From CAVSJR01 sp963728285 (GTDB lineage Bacteria > Actinomycetota > UBA4738 > HRBIN12): 64,000 nt of DNA. The notes beneath the pieces were generated by a model, which saw only the letters and a program-made list of their open reading frames with translations, did no database searches and was not told the DNA's origin. Shown here one piece after another: positions 9,792-18,958 of the stretch. The stretch lies in contig CAVSJR010000003.1 in NCBI GenBank assembly GCA_963728285.1, positions 124,001-188,000 of the forward strand. The letters are read 5' to 3'. Position numbers and translations under genes: made by a program. Numbering within the stretch: position 1 is the first letter of the stretch; each line of letters opens with the position of its first letter.

Positions 9792-10748
9792 TCAGTCGAA
9801 CGCCGGACCGAGCCGGAGGAGGTCCTCAGCCTCGTCGAGGATCTCCTGGTCGAGGTCGAGTTCGCCGGCGGCCGCGTTCTCGCGCACGTGATCGGGGTTG
9901 CGGCTTCCCGCGATGGCGCCGGTCACCCCCGGCTGGTGGACGTTCCACGCGAGGGCGAGCTGCGCGATCGTCACGCCGAGGCGTTCCGCGATGGGCTGCA
10001 GCCCCTCGACGACGGCGAGGCCTCGCTCGAGCTTGCCGGGAGCGAACAACTCCATCCAGGACTCATCCCGGTCCACGCCGCTGCGGAAGTCGGTGTCGTC
10101 GAAGCGTGTGTCCGGCGTGATCGCGCCGGTGAGGAGCCCGAAGGCGAGCGGCGAGTAGGAGAGGACGCCCACCCCGAGCTCGCCGCAGGAACGGATCAGC
10201 TCCCGATCGTCGAGCGCCAGCATCGAGAACTGCTGCTGAAGCGAATCCACATGGCGCACGGCGAGGCATCGCCGGAGCAGGTCCGCATCGAAGTTCGAGA
10301 CGCCGATCCACCTGACGAGGCCGTCGTCGACGAGCTCGGTCATCGCCCCCCAGCTGTCCTCCACCGGCACCCGAGGGTCGGGCCAGTGAAGCTGATACAG
10401 ATCGATCCAGTCGGTGGCGAGGCGCTTCAGGCTCGCCTCGCAGGCCTCCCTGATCTGCTCCGGACGAAAGCCCGATCCGCCCTCGTTCGGAGCGACCTTG
10501 GTGAAGAGCATCGTTTGATCTCGCCCCCCGGCGACGGCCCGCCCGACGAGCTCCTCGGAGTGGCCTGCCCCGTAGACCTCCGCCGTGTCGATCCACGAGA
10601 TGCCCGTATCGAGCCCCGCCCGGATGGCCTCGATGACCCGGTCGTCCGGCGGAGCGTCGCCCCATTCGGACCCGCCGCCCGCCTCCCAGGCCCCGAAGCC
10701 GACGACCGAGATCTCGGGTCCATCGCTGCCCAGCTTTCGCGACTTCAT
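9792..10748 (-). CDS. Aldo/keto reductase
   Basis: This 318-residue NADPH-dependent (alpha/beta)8-barrel oxidoreductase belongs to the YajO/AKR group. The catalytic tetrad is visible: Asp and Tyr in WIDTAEVYGAGHSEELVG, Lys in MLFTKVAPNEGG and His in LYQLHWPDPRVP. The NADPH-binding end has GAIAGSRNPDHVRENAAA. It begins MKSRKLGSDGPEISVVGFG, the usual family start. It is divergent from korA with 126 bases between. The physiological carbonyl substrate is unknown. Confidence 0.9.
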   Translation of the reverse strand: MKSRKLGSDGPEISVVGFGAWEAGGGSEWGDAPPDDRVIEAIRAGLDTGISWIDTAEVYGAGHSEELVGRAVAGGRDQTMLFTKVAPNEGGSGFRPEQIREACEASLKRLATDWIDLYQLHWPDPRVPVEDSWGAMTELVDDGLVRWIGVSNFDADLLRRCLAVRHVDSLQQQFSMLALDDRELIRSCGELGVGVLSYSPLAFGLLTGAITPDTRFDDTDFRSGVDRDESWMELFAPGKLERGLAVVEGLQPIAERLGVTIAQLALAWNVHQPGVTGAIAGSRNPDHVRENAAAGELDLDQEILDEAEDLLRLGPAFD

Positions 10749-10820
10749 GCAGACACCCTCCAGTCCGGCGCCTGTACGCCGATGTGTTCGATACCCTGTA
10801 GGTACGCCAAGACGAGCGAA

Positions 10821-10839
10821 GGAGGTCGGCCGGACCTCC
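10821..10839 (+). promoter_or_regulatory. Inverted repeat in the korA leader
   Basis: GGAGGTC and GACCTCC form a perfect 7-bp hairpin around a 5-base loop, 35 bases before the korA ATG. A possible -10 TACCCT lies at 10792-10797. It could be an operator or a 5'-leader hairpin. No known family matches. Confidence 0.3.
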
Positions 10840-10874
10840 GAGGCCCAGCAAGCCCCGTCCGGCCCATCGTGGGA

Positions 10875-12706
10875 ATGACCAAGGCGGTCGAGGAGAAAGA
10901 ACGCGTCATCATCCGCTTCGCCGGTGATTCGGGCGACGGGATGCAGCTTACCGGCGATCGCTTCACCAATGCGACGGCCGTCCTGGGCAACGACCTCGCG
11001 ACCCTCCCCGACTTCCCGGCCGAGATCCGAGCCCCCGCCGGCACGGTGCATGGGGTCTCCGCCTTCCAGATCCAATTTGCGTCGGAGGACATCACCACTC
11101 CCGGCGATCACCCCGACGTGTTGATCGCGATGAACCCGGCGGCCCTGAAGGCCGACCTGCACACCGTGGGCCGCGGCGGAACCGTCATCGTGAACGAGGA
11201 CTCGTTCACCCAGCGGAACATCGAGAAGGCCGGGTTCGACTCGGATCCGCTCGACGACGGGACGCTCGACGGCTACCAGGTGTTCCGCGTGCCGATGACC
11301 TCCATCACCGTTCGGGCGACTGAAGAGCTCGGGCTGTCGAAGAAGGAGGCGGAGCGCTCCAAGAACATGTTCGCGTTGGGGCTCGTGTCGTGGATGTACG
11401 CGCGGCCGGTCGATGTGACGCTGAACTGGCTCGAGCGGAAGTTCTCGGGCAAGGAGCAGATCCTCGAGGCCAACGTCGCGGCCTTCAAGGCGGGCTACAA
11501 TTTCGGCGAGACGACGGAGCTGTTCGCGCAGTCGTACTCCGTTCGACCCGCCCCCGCCGAGCCCGGCCTGTACCGGAACATCGCCGGGTCGACCGCGCTC
11601 GCGTGGGGATTGGTCGCGGCCAGCAAACGCAGCGGCGTCCCGCTGTTCTACGCGAGCTATCCGATCACCCCTGCGAGCGAGCTCCTCCACGAGCTCTCGC
11701 GGCTCAAGAACTTCGGCGTCGTGACGCTGCAGGCGGAGGACGAGATCGCGGCGGCGAACATCGCGCTCGGCGCGTCGTTCGCCGGTCAGCTCGGCGTCAC
11801 CGGGACGAGCGGCCCAGGCATGGATTTGAAGGCGGAGACCCTCGGCCTCGCCGTGATCATGGAGCTGCCGATGGTGATCGTCGACGTGCAGCGTGCGGGC
11901 CCCTCCACGGGCATGCCGACGAAGACGGAGGCGGCGGACCTGCTGCTCGCGATGTACGGCCGGCACGGGGAGTCGCCCATGCCGATCATCGCGGCGAGCT
12001 CCCCGGCGCACTGCTTCGACGCCGCCATCGAGGCGGCCCGCATCGCCGTCACGTACCGGACGCCCGTCATCCTGCTGTCCGATACCTTCCTCGCGAACTC
12101 CTCCGAACCGTGGCTGATCCCCGACCCCGACTCGCTGCCGTCGTTCGCCCCCGACTACGCCGTCGGCCCGAACCACGGCGACGAATACCTACCGTATCTG
12201 CGGGATGAGCGCCTCGTGCGACCGTGGGCGATCCCCGGAACCGAGGGGCTCGAGCACCGGATCGGAGGGCTCGAGCGGGAGAACGTGACCGGCGACATCA
12301 GCTACGACCCGGAGAACCACGAGACGATGACGCGCATCCGCCAGCAGAAGATCGACCGAATGGCGGACGATCTCCCGCGCGCTCGAGGTCGAGGGGGACG
12401 CCGACGCGGAGACGCTCGTGCTCGGCTGGGGGTCCACGGCCGGGACCATCAAGGCGGCCGCTCGACGCGTGCGCGCGCAGGGACACGGCGTCGCCACCGC
12501 GCACCTCGTCCATCTGAATCCGCTGCCGTCGAACCTCGGCGAGATCCTGCGGGGCTATCGGAAGGTGCTGATCCCCGAGATGAACACCGGCCAGCTCTCG
12601 ATGATCGTGCGAAGCAGGTTCCTCGTCGATGCCGTCGGCTACAACAAGGTCCAGGGGCTCCCGATCTTCGCCGAGGAGCTGGAGCAGGAGATCCTGCGGG
12701 TGCTCG

Positions 12707-12714
<8 letters not shown>
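10875..12714 (+). CDS. korA: 2-oxoacid:ferredoxin oxidoreductase, fused gamma-alpha subunit (frameshifted)
   Basis: The N-terminal gamma domain (RFAGDSGDGMQLTGDRF, residues about 10-190) is fused to the alpha domain (YASYPITPASELLHELSRL, then TGTSGPGMDLKAETLGLAV). Together with KorB it oxidises a 2-oxoacid, most likely 2-oxoglutarate, to acyl-CoA with reduction of ferredoxin, or runs the reverse carboxylation. The C-terminal approx. 110 residues (DAETLVLGWGSTAGTIKAA to the stop) are in another frame after a 1-base insertion near 12374 in CGCGCGC. The intact product would be about 612 residues. The last 8 bases overlap korB. Confidence 0.88.
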
Positions 12715-13789
<1,075 letters not shown>

Positions 13790-13843
13790 GAGCGGCCCGG
13801 CGGCGGACCTCCTCCGCCGGCAGGCCCGTCGCCCCGTCCGGCG

Positions 13844-15025
13844 TCAGTCGGCGGCGCGGAACCTGGCCAGCGCCTCGGAGGAGGCGGCATCCACCTCCTG
13901 CAGCTCCGTCGCGAGCCGGGGGAGCAGCTCCAGGAGGCGTTCGATCGCCTCCTCGCTCGTGTCGTAGCCGACCCCGATGGGAAACGACGGCGTTCGCGGG
14001 ACGCCCATCGCCTCGAGGACGGGGGAGGGATCGCCGGGCGCACCCGAGCAGAGCGATCCCCCTCCGACGCGGAACCCGCGATCGTCGAGGGCCATCATGA
14101 GCGTCTCGGGGTCGAGCCCCGAGATCGAGAAGCACACGATGTGCGGCACGCGTTGCGTTGGGTGACCGTGAAGCCGCGCCTGCGGGACGTGGTCCTGGAT
14201 CCCTCGCCGGAGCCGATCGGTCAGCGCCCAGAGCCTGGCCGCCTGGTCGGCCATCTCTCCCCGCGCGGCATCGAGGGCGGCCGCCATGCCGGCGACGCCC
14301 GGGATGTTCTCCATCCCGGAGCGGCGCTTGCGCTCCCTGTCATCGCCGCAGGGGTAGGCCGCGACGGCGACGCCCCGACGGACGTAGAGCAGGCCGGCGC
14401 CGAACGGACCGCCGAACTTGTGCGCGGACAGCGAGAGGAGATCCACGCCGAGCGCGCCTGCGTCGATGGGCAGTCGCCCCGCCGTCTGGCACGCGTCCGT
14501 GTGGAACAAGACCCCCGCCTCGCGAGCGAGCCGGGCCGCCTCGCCGAGCGGCTGGATCGTTCCCACCTCGTGGTTGGCGTGCTGTACCGACGCGAGCAGC
14601 GTGCCGGGTACCCGGACCTCGGCGGCGAACGCGTCCAGGTCGATGCGACCGAACTCGTCGACGGGGACTCGCACGACCTCGAAGCCGTCGCTCTCCAGCG
14701 TGTGGGCGACGCCGAACACGGCGGGATGCTCGACGGCGCTGACGACGATGCGGCGGCCGAGCTCCCGGATCGACCGGACCGCTCCCCAGATCGCCAGCGC
14801 GACGGATTCGGTCCCGCCGGACGTCAGGACGATCTCGTCCGGCTGCGCGCCGACGCCGTCGGCGAGGCGAGCCCGGGAATCCTCGAGGAGGCGCCGCGCC
14901 GCCCGCCCCTCGTGGTGGATCCGGAGCGGGTCGCCGAAGGCCTCGAGGGACGAGACGAACGCCTCGGCGGCGCCCGTTCGAAGGGGGCTGGACGACGCGT
15001 AGTCGAGGTAGGTTCCGTTGCGCAT
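13844..15025 (-). CDS. Cysteine desulfurase (IscS/NifS type)
   Basis: This is a 393-residue class V PLP enzyme that removes sulfur from cysteine for Fe-S or thio-cofactor synthesis. Seen are YLDYASSSPLRTGAAEAF at the start, EIVLTSGGTESVALAI, the histidine in QHANHEVGTIQP, the PLP lysine in LSLSAHKFGGPFGAG, and the catalytic cysteine loop GGGSLCSGAPGDPSPVL. The ATG at 15025 fits the family start. The reading frame is unbroken. No mnmA partner is visible within the window. Confidence 0.88.
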   Translation of the reverse strand: MRNGTYLDYASSSPLRTGAAEAFVSSLEAFGDPLRIHHEGRAARRLLEDSRARLADGVGAQPDEIVLTSGGTESVALAIWGAVRSIRELGRRIVVSAVEHPAVFGVAHTLESDGFEVVRVPVDEFGRIDLDAFAAEVRVPGTLLASVQHANHEVGTIQPLGEAARLAREAGVLFHTDACQTAGRLPIDAGALGVDLLSLSAHKFGGPFGAGLLYVRRGVAVAAYPCGDDRERKRRSGMENIPGVAGMAAALDAARGEMADQAARLWALTDRLRRGIQDHVPQARLHGHPTQRVPHIVCFSISGLDPETLMMALDDRGFRVGGGSLCSGAPGDPSPVLEAMGVPRTPSFPIGVGYDTSEEAIERLLELLPRLATELQEVDAASSEALARFRAAD

Positions 15026-15086
15026 GTCGGGAGTCGAGCGCGGATCGCGCGCCCGAAATCGCGATGCTAACACCACCGCGCCGCCC

Positions 15087-15782
15087 CTAGGGCGTCCGCG
15101 CCTCCTTGCTTCGCAGGAAGACGCCCCAGTACACGACCCCGGCGATGATCCCGCCGGCGATGGGTCCCACCCAGTACACCCACCAGTCGGTCCATACGCC
15201 CGCGGCGACCGCGGGGCCCAGCTGTCGCGCCGGGTTCATGGCGGCGCCGGTCAGCGGTCCGCCCGCGAGGATGTCGAAGGTCAGCACCAGCCCGATGGTG
15301 AATCCGGCGGTCTTGGCGAACGGCCCACGGTCGTCCACGGCCGTTCCGTACACGGCGAAGACGAGGAAGAACGTGAGGACCGCCTCGAGGAGGACCGCGG
15401 CGCCGACGTCCATCCCGGCGGCCGTGTTGACGAGCGGCGTGCCGCCCTTCGCCGCGTCGAAGATCGCGTCCGGAACGACGAGCTTCAGCGTCAGGGCCCC
15501 GGCGATGCCCCCCAGGCATTCGGCGACGATGTACACGGCGGCCCGCGTCGTCTCGAGCTTCCCCGTCACCCACAGGCCGACCGTGACGGCCGGGTTGACC
15601 ATCCCGCCGGAGATGTGCCCGATGATCGAGACCATGATCGCGAGCGTGAGGCCGTGTGCGAGGGCGACCCCGACGAGGCCGCCGTCGGAGATCCCGGTCA
15701 TGACCACGGCGCCGGCCCCGATGAAGATCAGCGCGAACGTGGCGATGAACTCCGCCACCGCGGCCTTTCCGATGCCCTCCAA
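15087..15782 (-). CDS. Aquaporin / glycerol facilitator (MIP family)
   Basis: This is a 231-residue six-helix channel with both NPA boxes, GGMVNPAVTVG after helix 2 and GAAMNPARQLGP after helix 5. The residue after the second NPA is R, as in all MIPs. It should conduct water or small uncharged solutes. The selectivity cannot be settled here, although the acidic residue typical of glycerol channels (NPARD) is replaced by Gln. The start is taken as TTG 15782 because GGAGG stands 6 bases upstream and the hydrophobic protein begins at once (LEGIGKAAVAEFIATFAL). A longer frame open to 15965 is low-complexity and unlikely. Confidence 0.85.
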   Translation of the reverse strand: MEGIGKAAVAEFIATFALIFIGAGAVVMTGISDGGLVGVALAHGLTLAIMVSIIGHISGGMVNPAVTVGLWVTGKLETTRAAVYIVAECLGGIAGALTLKLVVPDAIFDAAKGGTPLVNTAAGMDVGAAVLLEAVLTFFLVFAVYGTAVDDRGPFAKTAGFTIGLVLTFDILAGGPLTGAAMNPARQLGPAVAAGVWTDWWVYWVGPIAGGIIAGVVYWGVFLRSKEARTP

Positions 15783-15916
15783 CGCCTTCCTCCTTCGCCG
15801 ATCGGGTGCCGCCGCGCGCGATCGTTCGGGGTCGGGAAGCGCAGGCTCGCGGGACCGCGTCGGCGTGGACGATAGTGGATGCTCGCGCCGCGGGCAAAGC
15901 CCCTCGGTTCGGCGAG

Positions 15917-15922
15917 TAGAAT
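15917..15922 (+). promoter_or_regulatory. -10 box of the receiver-domain operon, leaderless type
   Basis: TAGAAT lies 6 bases before the GTG at 15929, in the 146-base gap divergent to the aquaporin. Only weak -35 similarity is seen. Confidence 0.45.
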
Positions 15923-15928
15923 GCCGAC

Positions 15929-16375
15929 GTGAACGTCCTCCTGGTGTCGCCTGACCCGAAGTCACGCGAGCTCATGGCCCTTGCGGTTCGAAGCATCGAA
16001 CGCCGGACCGGCGAGGGCATCCGGTTCCTCGAGGCCTCGGACGGGGAGCGTGGCATTCGGATCGCTCGCCGCGAGCGCCCGGATGTCATCGTGGCGGACG
16101 AGATCGCCTCCCGCGCGGGTGCGTTCGCGCTCGCCATGGGACTGCGAGACGCGGAGGCTCCGTTTCCCGGCGCGATCGTGATCCTGCTCGAGCGCCGGCA
16201 CGATTCCTGGCTCGCGAAGTGGTCGGGCGCCGACGCGTGGTTCGTGAAGCCGGTCGACCCGTTCGAGCTCGCCGATCGGGTCATGGCGTTGGCGGGCGAG
16301 CCGGTCGGGACGCCCGATGCAACGGTGCCGTCGTCGTCGGACGGAGCGCCGGACGGAGCGAAGGAGCGCGCGTGA
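15929..16375 (+). CDS. Response-regulator receiver-domain protein
   Basis: This is a 148-residue CheY-fold protein with no output domain. It has the N-terminal VLLVSPDPKSRELM with an acidic residue after strand 1, the putative phospho-acceptor aspartate in PDVIVADEIASRAG at strand 3, and the conserved lysine in AWFVKPVDPFELADRVMAL at strand 5. The acidic pair after strand 1 is reduced to one Asp, so phosphorylation may be weak. The C-terminus (about residues 125-148) is a Ser/Asp-rich tail. It overlaps the next gene by 4 bases (GTGA). No histidine kinase is nearby. Confidence 0.75.
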   Translation: MNVLLVSPDPKSRELMALAVRSIERRTGEGIRFLEASDGERGIRIARRERPDVIVADEIASRAGAFALAMGLRDAEAPFPGAIVILLERRHDSWLAKWSGADAWFVKPVDPFELADRVMALAGEPVGTPDATVPSSSDGAPDGAKERA

Positions 16376-16677
16376 AGATCAAGGGATCATGTCGTCGGTG
16401 CGGCCGGGAGTTCCTCGTCGAGCAGGTCGTCGAGAACGGAGGCCGATGTCCCTGGGACGGCGAGCCGTTTCAGGCGGACTACGCCGCCACGCTGGTCGAG
16501 GCCCTGCGCGATGCGGCCGACGCGGGGAATCGGCTCGAGGAATCCCTGGACAGGATCGCGGACCTGCACCCGGCCTTCATCCTCGACAAGGAGTCCATCC
16601 TCGCCGGCCTCCGGGCGAACCTCGAGCGCCTCGAGGGCGATGCCCCTCGTTCGGTGATGGATCGGGGCGGGCGATGA
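16372..16677 (+). CDS. Small zinc-ribbon protein, unknown function
   Basis: This is a 101-residue protein with a GTG start that overlaps the receiver-domain gene's stop. The N-terminus carries CRRCGREFLVEQ followed by GGRCPWDGEPF, giving three of the four cysteines of a zinc ribbon. The rest looks helical (EALRDAADAGNRLEESLDRI). I do not recognise the family. The overlap on both sides (GTGA with the gene before, ATGA with the gene after) says the three small proteins are made together. Confidence 0.68.
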   Translation: MKIKGSCRRCGREFLVEQVVENGGRCPWDGEPFQADYAATLVEALRDAADAGNRLEESLDRIADLHPAFILDKESILAGLRANLERLEGDAPRSVMDRGGR

Positions 16678-16892
16678 GCGCGGCGGAGCAGGGATACGAC
16701 GTGAAGGTCAGCGTCGCCGACGAGCACTGGCGGGTCCTCATCCACGATCCGCGCGGCGAGGCGGTCGCCGAGCGCGCATGTCGCGATGCCGCCGAGGCTC
16801 GGACATTCGCCTCGACGGTTCGGCAACATCTGTACTGGCTATCGGCGGCCAAGTTTCGCGAGTACTACCGGCTTCCCGAGCCGGTTCAGTGA
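16674..16892 (+). CDS. Small protein of unknown function
   Basis: This is a 72-residue protein whose ATG overlaps the stop of the zinc-ribbon gene (ATGA). It has a compact alpha/beta look: VKVSVADEHWRVLIHDP, then helix EARTFASTVRQHLYWLSAAKFREYYRL. No family is recognised. It is part of the four-gene micro-operon starting at 15929. Confidence 0.62.
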   Translation: MSAAEQGYDVKVSVADEHWRVLIHDPRGEAVAERACRDAAEARTFASTVRQHLYWLSAAKFREYYRLPEPVQ

Positions 16893-16905
16893 CCGAGGAG
16901 GCATC

Positions 16906-17013
16906 GTGGGCTTCAATGCCATGCAGCCCGGGAAGATCAAACGCGGCGACGTCATCATGCTCGTCGCCGCCATCGTGATCGTCGTCGCGCTCGTCGTGTG
17001 GGCGATCAGCTAG
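16906..17013 (+). CDS. 35-residue single-pass membrane protein
   Basis: This very short gene is supported by a strong AGGAGG ribosome-binding site 5 bases before the GTG and by its composition. A basic N-terminus (MQPGKIKRGD) is followed by one clear membrane helix, VIMLVAAIVIVVALVVWAIS, at the C-terminus. The topology should be N-in. It ends 3 bases before the next ATG. Function is unknown. Similar tiny membrane proteins are common at the end of actinobacterial operons. Confidence 0.6.
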   Translation: MGFNAMQPGKIKRGDVIMLVAAIVIVVALVVWAIS

Positions 17014-17016
17014 GTC

Positions 17017-17370
17017 ATGAACGAGCAGGAGCTGGCTGCGCTGGACTTCTGCCACCTCACGACGACGGGACGGCGCACCGGCCATCCGCACACGATCGAG
17101 ATCTGGTTCGCGCTCGACGACGATCACGTCTACCTCTTGTCCGGAGGAGGGGACGCGTCGGACTGGGTCCGCAATCTTCGGGCCAATCCGACCGTCGGAC
17201 TACGACTGGGCGATCACGACATGATCACGAAGGCTCGGGTCGTGGATGACGTCGATGAGGATGCGCTCGCCCGCCGGCTCCTCCTCGAGAAGTACTCGGC
17301 GCGCTACGAGGGCGACCTCGCGGAGTGGGGGAGGACGTCGCTCCCCGTCGCGATCGATCTGCCGGAGTAG
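17017..17370 (+). CDS. Nitroreductase/quinone-reductase family protein (DUF385, F420-type split barrel)
   Basis: This is a 117-residue split beta-barrel protein: LTTTGRRTGHPHTIEIWFAL, then VYLLSGGGDASDWVRNLRANPTVGLRLG, which is the typical cofactor-phosphate-binding region of the Ddn/FDR family. Members bind deazaflavin F420 and reduce quinones or nitro compounds. This copy is shorter than Mycobacterium Ddn (about 150) and lacks the N-terminal helix, like many class B relatives. The cofactor is not provable from sequence. It closely follows the micro-operon (3-base gap). Confidence 0.75.
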   Translation: MNEQELAALDFCHLTTTGRRTGHPHTIEIWFALDDDHVYLLSGGGDASDWVRNLRANPTVGLRLGDHDMITKARVVDDVDEDALARRLLLEKYSARYEGDLAEWGRTSLPVAIDLPE

Positions 17371-17394
17371 GGTCCAGCTCCGCCGCCCGATGCC

Positions 17395-17682
17395 CTACTC
17401 GGCGTCCTCGAACCCGATCGAGAACAGTCGCTCGAGGTCGTGGGCCGAATACACCTGGAACGCGATGAGCGTCTGGGTGCGCTCCACGCCGCGGACCCGC
17501 GCGACGCCTCCCGGGATGACCTCCGCGAGGTCCTCGTGTCGTGCGACGCGGACGATCGCCACGAGATCGAACTCCCCCGTGACGGAGTAGACCTCGCTGA
17601 CGCCCTCGAGGTCGGCGATCGCGTGGGCGGCCTCGGGGATCTCGTCGATCTCGCACTCGATCAGCACGACGGCGTGGATCAT
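17395..17682 (-). CDS. Stand-alone Lrp/AsnC ligand-binding (RAM) domain protein
   Basis: This 95-residue alpha/beta sandwich has no DNA-binding domain: MIHAVVLIECEIDEIPEAAH, GVSEVYSVTGEFDLVAIVRV, GVERTQTLIAFQVYS. These are the AsnC_trans_reg core strands and the effector-loop glycine. Such single-domain proteins (SraA-like) bind amino acids and may modulate Lrp proteins or enzymes. It lies 22 bases downstream of the thiolase on the same strand and is likely co-transcribed. Confidence 0.82.
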   Translation of the reverse strand: MIHAVVLIECEIDEIPEAAHAIADLEGVSEVYSVTGEFDLVAIVRVARHEDLAEVIPGGVARVRGVERTQTLIAFQVYSAHDLERLFSIGFEDAE

Positions 17683-17704
17683 GAGGCCGTCGCCGTCGGA
17701 CGGC

Positions 17705-18883
17705 TCACGGGCGCTCCAGCACCACGGCGAGGCCCTGGCCGCCGGAGATGCAGAGCGTCGCCAGGCCGAGCGATGCGCCCCGGTCCCGCATCTCGTAGGC
17801 CAGCGACAGCATGATGCGGGCGCCGCTCATCCCGATCGGATGTCCGAGCGAGATCCCGCCGCCGTTGACGTTCAGCCTGTCGCGGTCGAACTTCAGCTCG
17901 CGCTCGCAGGCGATCACCTGCGCGGCGAACGCCTCGTTGATCTCGATCAGGTCGATATCGGCGAGGGAGAGGCCGGTCGCCTCGAGCACCTTCCTGGTGG
18001 CCGGGACCGGCCCGATGCCCATGATCTCGGGCGGCACGCCCGCCCACGACATCCCGATGATGCGGGCCAGCGGCTCCCGTCCCTCGGCCCCGGCCCGCGA
18101 CTCGGACATCAGCACGAATGCCGCCGCTCCGTCGGTGAGCCCCGACGAGTTCCCGGCCGTCACGCTGCCGCCCTCGCGAAACACCGGCGGGAGCTTGCCG
18201 AGGGACTCGCGAGTGCTCTCGGGGCGAGGGTGCTCGTCCTGCGCGACGGTGACGACCTTGCCCGCCTTCCCCGTGGGCGCCTCGACGGCGAACATCTCGC
18301 GGGCGCGACGGTCCCTGCCCGCCTCGGCCTTCCCCTGGCTCTCGAGCGCGAACTCGTCCTGCTCGTCGCGGGAGATCTCGTACATGTCGACCAGGTTCTC
18401 CGCGGTCTCGCCCATCACGAGCCCGCAGAGCGGGTCGAGCAACCCGTCCCGGTACATCGCGTCGTGGACCACCGCGTCCCCCATGCGATAGCCGAGCCGC
18501 ATCCGGTCGAGGAGATAGGGGACGCGCGTCATGTTCTCCATGCCGCCGACGAGCACGACCTCGGAGTCGCCGAGCATGATCTGCTGCGCGCCGAGCTGCG
18601 CCGCCTTCATGCCCGAGCCGCACGCGAGATTCACGTTGTAGGCCGAGACCTCCTTCGGGATGCCCGCTCGGATCGACACCTGGCGCCCGGTGTTCGGCCC
18701 GTTTCCGGCCTGCCGAGCGTGGCCGAGGATCGTCTGATCCACATCCTCGGCGGCGACGCCGGAGCGGCGGAGGGCCTCGCGAGCGGCCAGCGTTCCGAGC
18801 TCCACGGCGGGGAGCTCGGCGAACGAGCCGAGGAACCGCCCGATGGGCGTCCGCGCCCCGTCGAGGATGACCGCCCGCTCCAT
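17705..18883 (-). CDS. Acetyl-CoA C-acetyltransferase (thiolase)
   Basis: This is a 392-residue degradative/biosynthetic thiolase. The acyl-accepting cysteine is in NVNLACGSGMKAAQLG, the catalytic histidine in VNGGGISLGHPIGMSG and the second cysteine in LATLCISGGQGLAVVLE. The NEAF motif is in IEINEAFAAQVIA. It condenses two acetyl-CoA or cleaves 3-ketoacyl-CoA. It begins MERAVILDGARTPIGRF. A TACACT -10 box (18890-18895) stands 6 bases before the ATG, another leaderless-type promoter. The AsnC-domain gene follows. Confidence 0.95.
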   Translation of the reverse strand: MERAVILDGARTPIGRFLGSFAELPAVELGTLAAREALRRSGVAAEDVDQTILGHARQAGNGPNTGRQVSIRAGIPKEVSAYNVNLACGSGMKAAQLGAQQIMLGDSEVVLVGGMENMTRVPYLLDRMRLGYRMGDAVVHDAMYRDGLLDPLCGLVMGETAENLVDMYEISRDEQDEFALESQGKAEAGRDRRAREMFAVEAPTGKAGKVVTVAQDEHPRPESTRESLGKLPPVFREGGSVTAGNSSGLTDGAAAFVLMSESRAGAEGREPLARIIGMSWAGVPPEIMGIGPVPATRKVLEATGLSLADIDLIEINEAFAAQVIACERELKFDRDRLNVNGGGISLGHPIGMSGARIMLSLAYEMRDRGASLGLATLCISGGQGLAVVLERP

Positions 18884-18889
18884 ACATCC

Positions 18890-18895
18890 AGTGTA
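18890..18895 (-). promoter_or_regulatory. -10 box of the thiolase gene, leaderless type
   Basis: TACACT on the minus strand, 6 bases before the ATG at 18883, with no ribosome-binding site between. Confidence 0.45.
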
Positions 18896-18958
18896 GAGCC
18901 GCGCCCTTCGGGTGCCCGGTCGACGCCCTCGGCCGACCGACGCCGATCGGGCGGCGCC

